The position numbers and the translations under genes are program-made. The notes under the pieces were generated by a model that saw nothing but the letters and a program-made list of their open reading frames with translations, made no database searches and had not been told where the DNA came from. From NCBI GenBank assembly GCA_023432405.1, contig JAEYUQ010000005.1, positions 1-19,693 of the forward strand: a stretch of 19,693 nt of DNA. The letters run 5' to 3'. The DNA comes from Actinomycetes bacterium (GTDB lineage Bacteria; Actinomycetota; Actinomycetes; Mycobacteriales; Mycobacteriaceae). Of the stretch, positions 1 through 5,824 are shown in pieces (within the stretch, counting starts at the first letter, position 1; each line of letters starts with the position of its first letter).

Positions 1-162
1 AACCTAGGGCGATGTGTCCACAGCGCGACGAGCCTTCCATGCAACGTGCCTACGGGGCGATGTCTCCGCCGGACGACACACTTACGGCGGGACGTAGCCA
101 CCGTCTGAAGCTCCCACGGCAAGGCGCGCCTGAAACTCCCACGGCAGGGCGTGCCTGAAACG
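1..162. repeat. Non-coding left edge with 25-bp tandem repeat
   Basis: This stretch lies downstream of the hydrogenase-like gene that ends at 163, and I see no gene in it. Two near-identical 25-bp units lie head to tail at 111-135 and 136-160, differing at two positions. Each contains a GC-rich self-complementary core (GGCGCGCC in the first; GGCA and TGCC around a short loop in the second). A partial copy seems to precede them. The motif GCGATGT-x-TCC also occurs twice (about 9-19 and 57-67). The repeats could form hairpins behind the gene, but no T-run follows, so a terminator is not assured. Confidence 0.6.
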
Positions 163-1278
163 TCACGCGCCCGATGGAGAAGCTTCAGCTAGCACAACGC
201 CCATTGCGCCCTCAGGAGCAGAACTGCACGGCAGGCAGGGGTCAGCCCTGCGAATAGACTGAGCCACCTCCTCCATCTCTCCCTCACCGCTAGCCCCAGC
301 GTCAGCCACCGCCTGAGTTAGCATCTCAGAAAGCCAAGGCTCATTTTGAGCGGTGGGCGTTAAAATGGTGCATTCCTTGACAACGCCCTCCTCATCGGCT
401 GTGTAGGCATGGATCAGGATTCCGCGTGGCCCATCCACAGCACCAATACCTGTACCGGCGTGGAGTTGGGCGGGAACTGAGCTCTCCCCCACAATCAGTT
501 CTGGCATCTCAATGAGCTGTGCAATGTGCTCCAAGGAGCGTGCAATCTGGTGGCCTCCCCATGCGTGGGGACCCACCCGGTAGCGGTGGCCGTCGATAAG
601 GGGGCGCGGAGCTGAGGAACCCGGCACCTGCTCCTTCACATGATCCAGCCACTCAGACACAGGGAAGGTAGTGGTCAGACTGCCGGTAACGCGGACGAGG
701 CTGCCGAGAGGATCGGGGTTACCAGCGGCGTCGATAAGGATGACGTTGGCGCCGTCGAAATTCGAGTCAGCGGCGGGGAGGGTCTGCGCTGCGGCCAGAA
801 GCTCCGGTAGCTCCTCCCTGATTTTCCCCACCCGGGAAGCATCAGCGGGGGCGCGCACTCCACCGGGAATAGCAACGTCCGGGAAATGACCCATACAGCC
901 AGCGGCCTGCTGCACCAGCTTGCCGAAGCGGCGCAGCCGCACAGCCAGGGAGCGATCGGGAACCTTGATGGCCACTGTGTCCAGCACGGAGCCTTCCTGG
1001 AGCAGTGCGCGGACAGCCTGCGCTGTGGGCGGAATTGTTACGTTTGCCAGGGCATCCAGGGCGCGCACCCCAGCTACATGGTGAGTGATGGGGCAAATCC
1101 CGCACAGACGCTTGACCACATCCGGGACCTCGGTAACAGCCTTGCCCACCATCATGGAATCCAGGCGGGGCAGAGCCCCCAGATCAAGATGCGCCTCAGT
1201 GATGTGGCCACCTTCACGGGTATAGACCACTGTGGCTTCCAGAGGATCGACAAGTTGGTCAATGCTGATTCGGGTCAT
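163..1278 (-). CDS. Divergent [NiFe]-hydrogenase large subunit-like protein
   Basis: This 371-residue protein resembles the catalytic large subunit of [NiFe] hydrogenases, closest in style to group 3 (HoxH/MvhA-like) enzymes. Both pairs of nickel-binding cysteines are visible: the L1 motif RLCGICPITHH (Cys59, Cys62) and the L2 motif DPCLPC (Cys348, Cys351). Two things are odd. The His or Arg normally three residues after the last cysteine, where the maturation protease cuts, is Ala354, followed by about 17 more residues. The protein is also shorter than the usual 400-plus residues, apparently missing part of the region after residue 90. I chose the ATG at 1278. A GTG at 1293 would add five residues and overlap the divergent hypA start. 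No small-subunit gene is adjacent: hypA lies divergently on one side, and at least 160 bp of repeats on the other. It could be an unusual hydrogenase, a hydrogenase-like protein of another function, or a decaying gene; the intact frame argues against decay. Confidence 0.8.
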   Translation of the reverse strand: MTRISIDQLVDPLEATVVYTREGGHITEAHLDLGALPRLDSMMVGKAVTEVPDVVKRLCGICPITHHVAGVRALDALANVTIPPTAQAVRALLQEGSVLDTVAIKVPDRSLAVRLRRFGKLVQQAAGCMGHFPDVAIPGGVRAPADASRVGKIREELPELLAAAQTLPAADSNFDGANVILIDAAGNPDPLGSLVRVTGSLTTTFPVSEWLDHVKEQVPGSSAPRPLIDGHRYRVGPHAWGGHQIARSLEHIAQLIEMPELIVGESSVPAQLHAGTGIGAVDGPRGILIHAYTADEEGVVKECTILTPTAQNEPWLSEMLTQAVADAGASGEGEMEEVAQSIRRADPCLPCSSAPEGAMGVVLAEASPSGA

Positions 1279-1287
1279 AATGAAAGT

Positions 1288-1620
1288 ATGCACGAACTCG
1301 GGTTGCTCAGCGGAGTTGTCTCAGCGGTGGAAGAGACAACAGACCGCCGTGTTCTGGAGGTGGGGCTGAGCGTGGGGGAGCTTTCGGACGTAGTGGAGGA
1401 ATCCCTCTACGCTGCCTGGCCACTGGCTATCGCTGGCACGCGCTGCGCCGAAGCTCGGCTGCAGGTGACCATGATTCCCGCCACTGTGTTCTGCCCCACT
1501 TGCAATGCGGAACAACACATTGACGAATTCTTTGCCCTGAGCTGCCCAGTGTGCGGAACACCCACGGCTGATCTCAGGCACGGGCGGGAGTTCTCCCTGG
1601 ACTATGTGGATGTGGAGTAG
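1288..1620 (+). CDS. hypA: HypA, nickel/zinc metallochaperone (second copy)
   Basis: This 110-residue protein begins MHELGLLSG. In HypA/HybF the Met1-His2-Glu3 start binds the nickel that is handed with HypB to the hydrogenase large subunit. The zinc site is complete, with CPTC at 69-72 and CPVC at 86-89. The length is normal for HypA. The reading frame stays open upstream to 886, but that part is antisense to the large-subunit gene, and the conserved MHE start fixes 1288. It is paired head-to-head with the hydrogenase-like gene, with only 9 bases between the two ATGs. It differs clearly from the other HypA at 11011-11343, so it may serve the neighbouring unusual large subunit (inference). 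No Shine-Dalgarno sequence is visible upstream. Confidence 0.88.
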   Translation: MHELGLLSGVVSAVEETTDRRVLEVGLSVGELSDVVEESLYAAWPLAIAGTRCAEARLQVTMIPATVFCPTCNAEQHIDEFFALSCPVCGTPTADLRHGREFSLDYVDVE

Positions 1621-1652
1621 GAGTGGGGCGTGGGGCCAAGCGGGAAATCTAC

Positions 1653-1712
1653 AAACTGCCGAATGAAAACTCGCCAAACTGCCGAATGAAATGTCCCCAA
1701 ACTGCCGAATGA
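1653..1712 (+). repeat. Three 14-bp direct repeats at exact 23-bp spacing
   Basis: The sequence AAACTGCCGAATGA occurs three times, identically, at 1653-1666, 1676-1689 and 1699-1712. The spacing is exactly 23 bp, a little over two helical turns, so all copies face roughly the same side of the DNA. The array ends one base before a good -10 box and 13 bases before the start codon of the AAA ATPase gene. Its place and regularity suggest an operator or protein-loading site for that gene or its product (inference). Confidence 0.85.
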
Positions 1713-1713
1713 G

Positions 1714-1725
1714 TAGAATAGAGCC
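1714..1725 (+). promoter_or_regulatory. Likely leaderless promoter of the AAA ATPase gene
   Basis: A TAGAAT hexamer at 1714-1719 fits the actinobacterial -10 pattern TAnnnT and ends six bases before the ATG at 1726. Transcription would therefore start at or within a base of the A of the start codon, giving a leaderless mRNA. No Shine-Dalgarno sequence is present, which agrees. The -35 region would fall in or between the second and third repeat copies, so a protein bound there would control the promoter. Confidence 0.55.
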
Positions 1726-2979
1726 ATGTCACAGCCTCAAGAGCACTACTGGCCGCGAACTACTGATACAGAGCTAAAACAGGCACTCAGCTCAAGCGGT
1801 GCGGTGCTCATCGAAGGCCCCAAAGCCTGCGGCAAAACGGCAACAGCCCAGCAGGTAGCACGCACAGCATTTCGCCTTGATGTGGATGCACAGGCTCGCG
1901 CTTTTGCAGAGACCGCACCTCAGCTACTTTTCCAGGACGAGACGCCAATCCTCCTCGATGAATGGCAAGAATTTCCCCACCTGTGGAACCACACCCGTCG
2001 AGCCGTTGATGATCACCCTCAACAGCCCGGCCTCTATATCCTCACTGGGTCTTCCACCCCGAATGACCAAGTCAAACGGCATTCTGGTGCGGGCAGGATT
2101 GCAGTGATTTCCCAGCGGACGATGAGCCTAGCTGAAACTCATCACTCATCAGGAGCTGTTTCCCTGAGGAGTATTCTTCACGGACAATTCTCCACCCAAC
2201 GCTCACATCCTCTGAGCGTTCCTGACATTATTGAACGCATCATTATCGGTGGTTGGCCAGCATTGTTAAGAGCCAACGAACAGCAAGCCTCTCGATACCT
2301 TGAGGATTATCTACTCAACACAACCCACGTAGATGTCTCCACAGTGCTGGGCCCACGGAGAAGTCCAGATACTGCCATGTCCACCATCCAGTCCATCGCA
2401 CGCAACATCGCAACTGAGATCAAGCAGACTCAGATCGCGAAGGATGTGGGGGTTGATCGGGATACGCTTTCCAGCTATCTGGACGCCTTGCGACGCCTCC
2501 GGCTTCTGGAAGAACAACCAGCTTGGCGCACTCATCTTCGCTCTAAGGCAACACTTCGTTCCTCTCCGAAGCTGCACTTTGTAGATCCTTCTCTGGCTGC
2601 AGCAGCCCTAGGGGCGTCGTCCAGGTCATTGCTCCGAGATCTCAACACCGCCGGTTTTCTGTTTGAATCCCTGGTTATGAGGGATCTTCGGATTTATGCT
2701 CAGGTGGCCAACGCCAGGGTGTACCACTACCGCGACTCTTCTGGGCGGGAAGCTGACGCCATTGTGCAGGATCGTGCTGGCCGATGGTGTGCTGTTGAGG
2801 TCAAACTTGGGCAAAGCCAGATTGACCGCGGCGCAGAAAGTCTCAAAAGATGTGTGGAGACCATTGACACCTCAAAAGTTGGAGAGCCAGCCGCACTCAT
2901 AGTGATCACTCTGGGCGATGTTGCTTACCGCAGGTCAGACGGTGTTCTGGTGGTTCCAATTAATGCGCTCGGGGTCTAG
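1726..2979 (+). CDS. AAA+ ATPase with DUF4143 C-terminal domain
   Basis: This 417-residue protein belongs to the AAA_14/DUF4143 family of ATP-binding proteins, which are widespread and of unproven function. The Walker A motif is GPKACGKT (about 31-38) and the Walker B motif is ILLDEWQ (about 75-81). A sensor-like LTGSS follows near 105-109. A winged-helix-like middle region (about 230-260, around DVGVDRDTLSSYLDALRRL) leads into the C-terminal DUF4143 part. Near 343-358 it carries EADAIVQDRAGRWCAVEVKLG-type residues, the E/D-x-E-x-K layout of a PD-(D/E)XK nuclease-like fold. Length is typical. The gene stands alone, convergent with the doc gene, and is preceded by a three-copy repeat array that is probably tied to its control. 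Confidence 0.85.
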   Translation: MSQPQEHYWPRTTDTELKQALSSSGAVLIEGPKACGKTATAQQVARTAFRLDVDAQARAFAETAPQLLFQDETPILLDEWQEFPHLWNHTRRAVDDHPQQPGLYILTGSSTPNDQVKRHSGAGRIAVISQRTMSLAETHHSSGAVSLRSILHGQFSTQRSHPLSVPDIIERIIIGGWPALLRANEQQASRYLEDYLLNTTHVDVSTVLGPRRSPDTAMSTIQSIARNIATEIKQTQIAKDVGVDRDTLSSYLDALRRLRLLEEQPAWRTHLRSKATLRSSPKLHFVDPSLAAAALGASSRSLLRDLNTAGFLFESLVMRDLRIYAQVANARVYHYRDSSGREADAIVQDRAGRWCAVEVKLGQSQIDRGAESLKRCVETIDTSKVGEPAALIVITLGDVAYRRSDGVLVVPINALGV

Positions 2980-3003
2980 ACGTAGGCGGCTAGACGTAGG
3001 CGG
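2976..3003. repeat. 14-bp tandem duplication between convergent genes
   Basis: The unit CTAGACGTAGGCGG occurs twice in a row at 2976-2989 and 2990-3003, and a third, partial copy (CTAGGC) begins at 3004. The stop codon of the ATPase gene lies in the first copy and the stop of doc, on the other strand, lies in the partial third. The array thus makes up the whole gap between the two convergent genes. No terminator hairpin with a T-run is visible. Confidence 0.8.
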
Positions 3004-3381
3004 CTAGGCCAGATGCTCGGCGAACCACATCGCAATTGCTTCAACGCTTATTCTGTTTTCAGCAACACTGACCATAAGCTTTACAACGTCATCATTTTCC
3101 ACATCTTCCAGATTGAAACCGCATTGTTCCAGATAAGTAACTCCACACATCCAAGCCGTGCGCTTGTTTCCATCTAAGAAAGCATGGACGTTAGCAATTC
3201 GTTCAACAAGTACTGCTACTCGTTTCAGTGGGGACGGGTAAAGCAACTGTCCGTTCCAAGTTTGAAGTGGCGCTGCTAGAGCGCCTTCCAACTTGGACTG
3301 ATCAATTACGTTGAAGCCTTGACTAATCAGTAATCGATTCCACTCGACCACTTCGCCTACTGGTAGACAATACTGGGTCAT
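3004..3381 (-). CDS. doc: Doc-type (Fic/Doc) toxin of a TA pair
   Basis: This 125-residue protein is a death-on-curing (Doc) toxin. The catalytic motif HAFLDGNKRTA (about 66-76) is the Doc form of the Fic motif, H-x-F-x-D-x-N-K-R. In phage P1 Doc, the Lys in place of the usual Gly lets the enzyme phosphorylate elongation factor EF-Tu and stop translation. Length matches the family, and the residues around the motif (ERIANVHAFLDGNKR) are complete, so the toxin is probably active. It lies second in a two-gene operon, with its ATG overlapping the stop of the upstream gene by four bases (ATGA, 3378-3381). That points to translational coupling with the antitoxin. Confidence 0.88.
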   Translation of the reverse strand: MTQYCLPVGEVVEWNRLLISQGFNVIDQSKLEGALAAPLQTWNGQLLYPSPLKRVAVLVERIANVHAFLDGNKRTAWMCGVTYLEQCGFNLEDVENDDVVKLMVSVAENRISVEAIAMWFAEHLA

Positions 3382-3941
3382 TGTCCAGCAAGAATCTCAA
3401 GAGCCGTTCCCCAACGCGATAGTGCTCTTCTGAAGCTCTCACGTGCTTCGATTGAATTGCTCTCGGGCACAATTCTTGGCCGACAAGGAACATCAATTCC
3501 CTTAAGCTCTTCAACGGCATAAAACCTGCGCATCGCAGATTGAGATACAGGATTGCGGCTTGGCTCACCTTCGGAAAGTCCAGCTCGAGCCTCCAGCCAG
3601 GGCTTCTCCGAATGCGTACGTTCAATAAGCTGTTCCTTCGTGAACTCACCATAGAAGTCTAGAATCGCATCTATTATTTCGATGTGTTCGCTTGTGAGCC
3701 TCGAAAGATCAGCAGAAGGAAGCTTCGTGGCCATCCCAACGCGATCGTAGTGGTTTTCGGCATATAGTTTCGGCTCAACTGGACCATCTGCCCATGCCTG
3801 GAATTCCTCAGCAAACACTGGTTTACCGAACCATCCTAAGCTCCAGGCCTGTACGTAGTAGGTAAGCTTGGCTAACTTCCATGCGTCTACCCAGCCCTGC
3901 TTGTTGTAGATGTACTGAGCTACGTCGATCGAAGTTGCCAT
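3378..3941 (-). CDS. Panacea-domain (DUF4065/SocA-like) antitoxin
   Basis: This 187-residue protein carries the Panacea (DUF4065, SocA/GepA-like) domain in roughly residues 5-130. Visible marks are the N-terminal SIDVAQYI start, KLAKLTYYVQAWSLGWFGKP (about 23-42), and the FQAWADGPVEPKLY segment (about 48-61), all typical of the family. Panacea proteins act as antitoxins for many unrelated toxins, Fic/Doc among them (established knowledge). Residues 130-187 form a less conserved tail that may bind the toxin. The order antitoxin first, toxin overlapping by four bases, is the usual TA layout. A strong AGGAGG ribosome site four bases before the ATG supports this start. Confidence 0.85.
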   Translation of the reverse strand: MATSIDVAQYIYNKQGWVDAWKLAKLTYYVQAWSLGWFGKPVFAEEFQAWADGPVEPKLYAENHYDRVGMATKLPSADLSRLTSEHIEIIDAILDFYGEFTKEQLIERTHSEKPWLEARAGLSEGEPSRNPVSQSAMRRFYAVEELKGIDVPCRPRIVPESNSIEARESFRRALSRWGTALEILAGQ

Positions 3942-3945
3942 GATT

Positions 3946-3951
3946 CCTCCT
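3946..3951 (-). promoter_or_regulatory. Ribosome binding site of the Panacea antitoxin
   Basis: On the minus strand this reads AGGAGG, four bases before the ATG at 3941. It is one of the strongest Shine-Dalgarno sites in the window. It fits a TA operon that makes more antitoxin than toxin. Confidence 0.75.
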
Positions 3952-3954
3952 ATT

Positions 3955-4003
3955 ATTGGCGCTAAGTCTTCTAGCCAATTATTCCCTTCTAAATTGAGCC
4001 AAT
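3955..4003 (-). promoter_or_regulatory. Inverted and direct ATTGGC repeats upstream of the TA operon
   Basis: Upstream of the antitoxin start the hexamer ATTGGC appears at 3955-3960, and its reverse complement GCCAAT at 3974-3979 and 3998-4003. The first two form a palindrome with 13 bases between the arms. The last two (as AGCCAAT, starting 3973 and 3997) are direct repeats 24 bp apart. This cluster in the promoter region is the expected place for autorepression by an antitoxin or toxin-antitoxin complex (inference). Matching -10 and -35 boxes are not clear. Confidence 0.45.
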
Positions 4004-4193
4004 CACGCTATCATTCCGCTCCCAGTGGTGACTAGTTCAAACTACTGCATAGTTGTTCTATTTACTGAAACCTATGAGAGGGTCTAATCCTTTCATGTTT
4101 CGGTGTACCTGAATACCCCCACGTTCTACCCACTCTCTTAAAAGTTCAGTTCTGAGGCTGTAGCCGACCTTTGTCACCAAGCCGCTAGGCACC
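4004..4193. other. Gene-free stretch
   Basis: Upstream of the TA operon promoter I see no open frame with recognisable content, no RNA gene and no clear hairpin. Base composition is more AT-rich than in the hydrogenase genes, as in the rest of the TA zone. Confidence 0.5.
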
Positions 4194-4290
4194 TAGGCCC
4201 CGTTCTCAGTGCCTAAGCCACTCATCGATGACCATCTGACCGCTCGTGCTGCTTCTGGCACGGGCGAAGCAGTCCCCAGGCCCATCCCTC
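4194..4290 (-). pseudogene. Remnant of the 3' end of a hyaD-like gene
   Basis: On the minus strand this matches the last part of the intact hyaD at 5149-5814. The best block, 4219-4259 against 5167-5208, has about 34 of 42 positions identical by my hand alignment, with a one-base gap. In one frame it reads PEAARAVR, matching PEAARAAR of HyaD. After the frameshift the other frame reads MVIDEW, matching AVVDKW. A GMGL just upstream matches GVGL of HyaD. The frame is broken and nothing of the rest of the gene is present. It is either the trace of a partial duplication around the 3' end of hyaD or the last trace of a second hydrogenase gene set. Confidence 0.6.
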
Positions 4291-4397
4291 TAAAAACTAT
4301 AACGCTGCTGAAAGAATCCCCGCCGCGCTTCAGAAGGCAAGGAGGGAGTAACAATCGGGTACCATATGCACCCACACCAGAAGAGCTGATAGAGGTT

Positions 4398-4660
4398 TTA
4401 CCCAGCAGCGAGTTTTGCCGCCCGTTGGTACGAGACCCCGAGAACCTGACCCATGTCGCGGACAGTGAATCCTAAGGCTTTCATCGCCGCAAGAAGATCG
4501 CGGCTACTAGCCTGCGCGGCAGCCTGGAGTTCTGCATCCTGTTGACGCTGATGAAAAACTGGTCAACAGCATTCTAATGAACTGCAGCGATACCGTAGTG
4601 CCTCATGGTTTGTGTGCGGGCGTAGTTCTCGTAAAGGAGTTCTTGCGCAAATGTATCCAA
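4398..4660 (-). pseudogene. Frameshifted HTH antitoxin-like gene remnant
   Basis: Two minus-strand fragments look like parts of one gene. The downstream fragment (4398-4562, stop at 4398) ends with LLAAMKALGFTVRDMGQV followed by LGVSYQRAAKLAAG, a helix-turn-helix like the C-terminal end of actinobacterial HicB-type or similar antitoxins. The upstream fragment, in another frame (about 4574-4660, possible TTG start at 4660), reads LDTFAQELLYENYARTQTM before a stop at 4574. Joining them needs a frameshift near 4562-4576. I do not recognise the upstream part by name. The family label for the HTH part is from pattern memory and is uncertain. I find no intact partner toxin. Confidence 0.45.
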
Positions 4661-4677
4661 GAAGATGCACTCTGAGC

Positions 4678-4734
4678 GTGGAAATTAGGCAAACCGACGT
4701 GTACGTTCGCTGGTTTCGCAAGCTAAACGGCTAG
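4678..4734 (+). pseudogene. Truncated RelE/HigB-type toxin (N-terminal stump)
   Basis: From the GTG at 4678 the frame reads VEIRQTDVYVRWFRKLNG and then stops (TAG, 4732-4734). This closely resembles the first residues of the HI1419-like RelE/ParE family toxins (E-I-R-x-T, then W-x-x-x-L), which are normally about 95-110 residues. It sits 25 bases before the intact HTH antitoxin gene, the place and order expected of the toxin in this toxin-first TA family. The remaining 80 or so codons are gone, so the toxin cannot be active. Confidence 0.55.
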
Positions 4735-4759
4735 CAGCACTAATCATCGAGGAAGAATC

Positions 4760-5053
4760 ATGGGAATAAGAACCAGTATCTGGGATGCCAGTGAGTACCT
4801 TGAAACCGAAGAAGACATTGCCGCCTATCTCAACACAGCCCTTGAAGACGGCGATCCGGCTCTACTACAAGCCGCCCTCGGCGACGTCGCTAAGGCTCGC
4901 GGGATGACCGCTATCGCACGAGAAGCTGGAGTTGGACGCGAGTCTCTCTATAAGTCGCTGTCCGAAACTGGTAACCCTTCATGGCAGACAGTCACTAAAG
5001 TCCTTGCGGCACTTGGGTTGAAAGTCGAAATCAAGGCAACAGCAACAGCGTGA
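4760..5053 (+). CDS. HI1420/COG3636-type HTH antitoxin, now without its toxin
   Basis: This 97-residue protein fits the addiction-module antidote family of HI1420 (COG3636). The N-terminal segment WDASEYLETEEDIAAYLNTA (about 8-27) and the HTH MTAIAREAGVGRESLYKSLS (about 49-68), followed by GNPSWQTVTKVLAALGLKVE, are the family's hallmarks. Antitoxins of this family bind DNA and neutralise an upstream RelE-like toxin. Here only an 18-codon stump of the toxin remains upstream (4678-4734), so the antitoxin is an orphan. It could still guard against related toxins or repress a promoter (inference). A GAGGA-type ribosome site lies just upstream of the ATG. Confidence 0.85.
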   Translation: MGIRTSIWDASEYLETEEDIAAYLNTALEDGDPALLQAALGDVAKARGMTAIAREAGVGRESLYKSLSETGNPSWQTVTKVLAALGLKVEIKATATA

Positions 5054-5102
5054 CCACAAAAAGCTACCCAATCACTCCCGACTGCAACTGAAGGTTAAGC
5101 AT

Positions 5103-5132
5103 CCCCTAGTACAAGCAGGTTATGTCTAGGGG
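5103..5132. terminator. Possible hairpin between convergent antitoxin and hyaD genes
   Basis: CCCCTAG at 5103-5109 is complementary to CTAGGGG at 5126-5132, giving a 7-bp stem with a 16-base loop in the gap between the convergent antitoxin and hyaD genes. The loop is long and no T-run follows on either strand, so the terminator role is uncertain. Confidence 0.35.
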
Positions 5133-5148
5133 CATAACACCTCGGCGC

Positions 5149-5814
5149 CTAGACCTCGCCTCCAACCCACTTATCGACAACCGCCCTGGCCGCGCGTGCT
5201 GCTTCTGGTATTGCCGCAGCCACCGGCTCGGATAAGCCCACCCCCAGTTCGCAGCGCTGAGCAACCACGCCCACCACTGCTACTTCTTTGGGTTCTCCCC
5301 CTAGAAGCCGTGCCGCCGAGAGCAAATCTAAGAGACCAACCTGGTGGGGGGATAGTTTTGCATCGAGCAAACGGGGAATCTGATCGCCGTAAAGGGTTAC
5401 CACATTCCCCGGTTCACCAGGGCCTGCCAGCGCATCTAATACCAAGAGCTGCTCTGCTTCTTGGATAACAGGGAGAAGCTCCATTCCCGCGGTTCCACCA
5501 TCCACATAGCGGATGTTTCCTACCGAAACGCTCTCCTGCCGAGCCCTCGAGACCGAGTCCGCACTGGAACCAGCACCGCCGAAAGCAGAGGCCGTCGCAT
5601 CATCACCAGAGACGGTTCCATCGGAGCCCGCACCACCCGAAGCAGCCTCAGTAGCATGGGAGGGAACCCAGTCCAGGGGATCGTCAACCTGCTGGAGCGT
5701 ACTGAGTATTCTCAGTCCAATCCCATCATCCCCCATGATGGGATTACCAATACCCACCACGGTAATTCTCGGCTCAACAGCCCCTGCAGCCCCCGCAACA
5801 CGCCTCTCTGCCAT
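5149..5814 (-). CDS. hyaD: HyaD/HybD-family hydrogenase maturation protease
   Basis: This 221-residue endopeptidase would remove the C-terminal extension of HyaB after nickel insertion. The family motifs are in order: GIGNPIMGDDGIG (21-33), DGGTAGMELL (105-114), LDALAG (126-131) and SPHQVGLLDLL (155-165). The three nickel-sensing residues of E. coli HybD (Glu16, Asp62, His93) correspond to Asp30, Asp127 and His157; Asp at the first site is common in homologues. Residues about 52-98 are a Gly/Ser/Ala-rich insertion absent from HybD, which makes the protein longer than the usual 160-200 residues. I chose ATG 5814, which lies 10 bases after hyaC. A TTG at 5847 in the same frame would overlap hyaC. 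It is the last gene of the hypA-hypB-hyaABCD run. Confidence 0.9.
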   Translation of the reverse strand: MAERRVAGAAGAVEPRITVVGIGNPIMGDDGIGLRILSTLQQVDDPLDWVPSHATEAASGGAGSDGTVSGDDATASAFGGAGSSADSVSRARQESVSVGNIRYVDGGTAGMELLPVIQEAEQLLVLDALAGPGEPGNVVTLYGDQIPRLLDAKLSPHQVGLLDLLSAARLLGGEPKEVAVVGVVAQRCELGVGLSEPVAAAIPEAARAARAVVDKWVGGEV

Positions 5815-5824
5815 AACGCAGTTA

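Noticed and set aside
886..1287. Upstream extension of the second HypA reading frame
   Set aside because: It is antisense to the hydrogenase-like gene, and the conserved Met-His-Glu start of HypA is at 1288.
1653..1712. CRISPR array or plasmid iterons
   Set aside because: The repeats are 14 bp with 9-bp gaps, far too short for CRISPR spacers. No replication gene is next to them, and the promoter position favours an operator.
4209..4475. 88-residue plus-strand open frame
   Set aside because: It overlaps the broken hyaD piece and the HTH remnant on the other strand and shows no recognisable content.
3942..5148. Integrase attachment site or insertion sequence
   Set aside because: No integrase, transposase, terminal inverted repeats or clean target-site duplication are visible; only the decayed hyaD piece hints at insertion.
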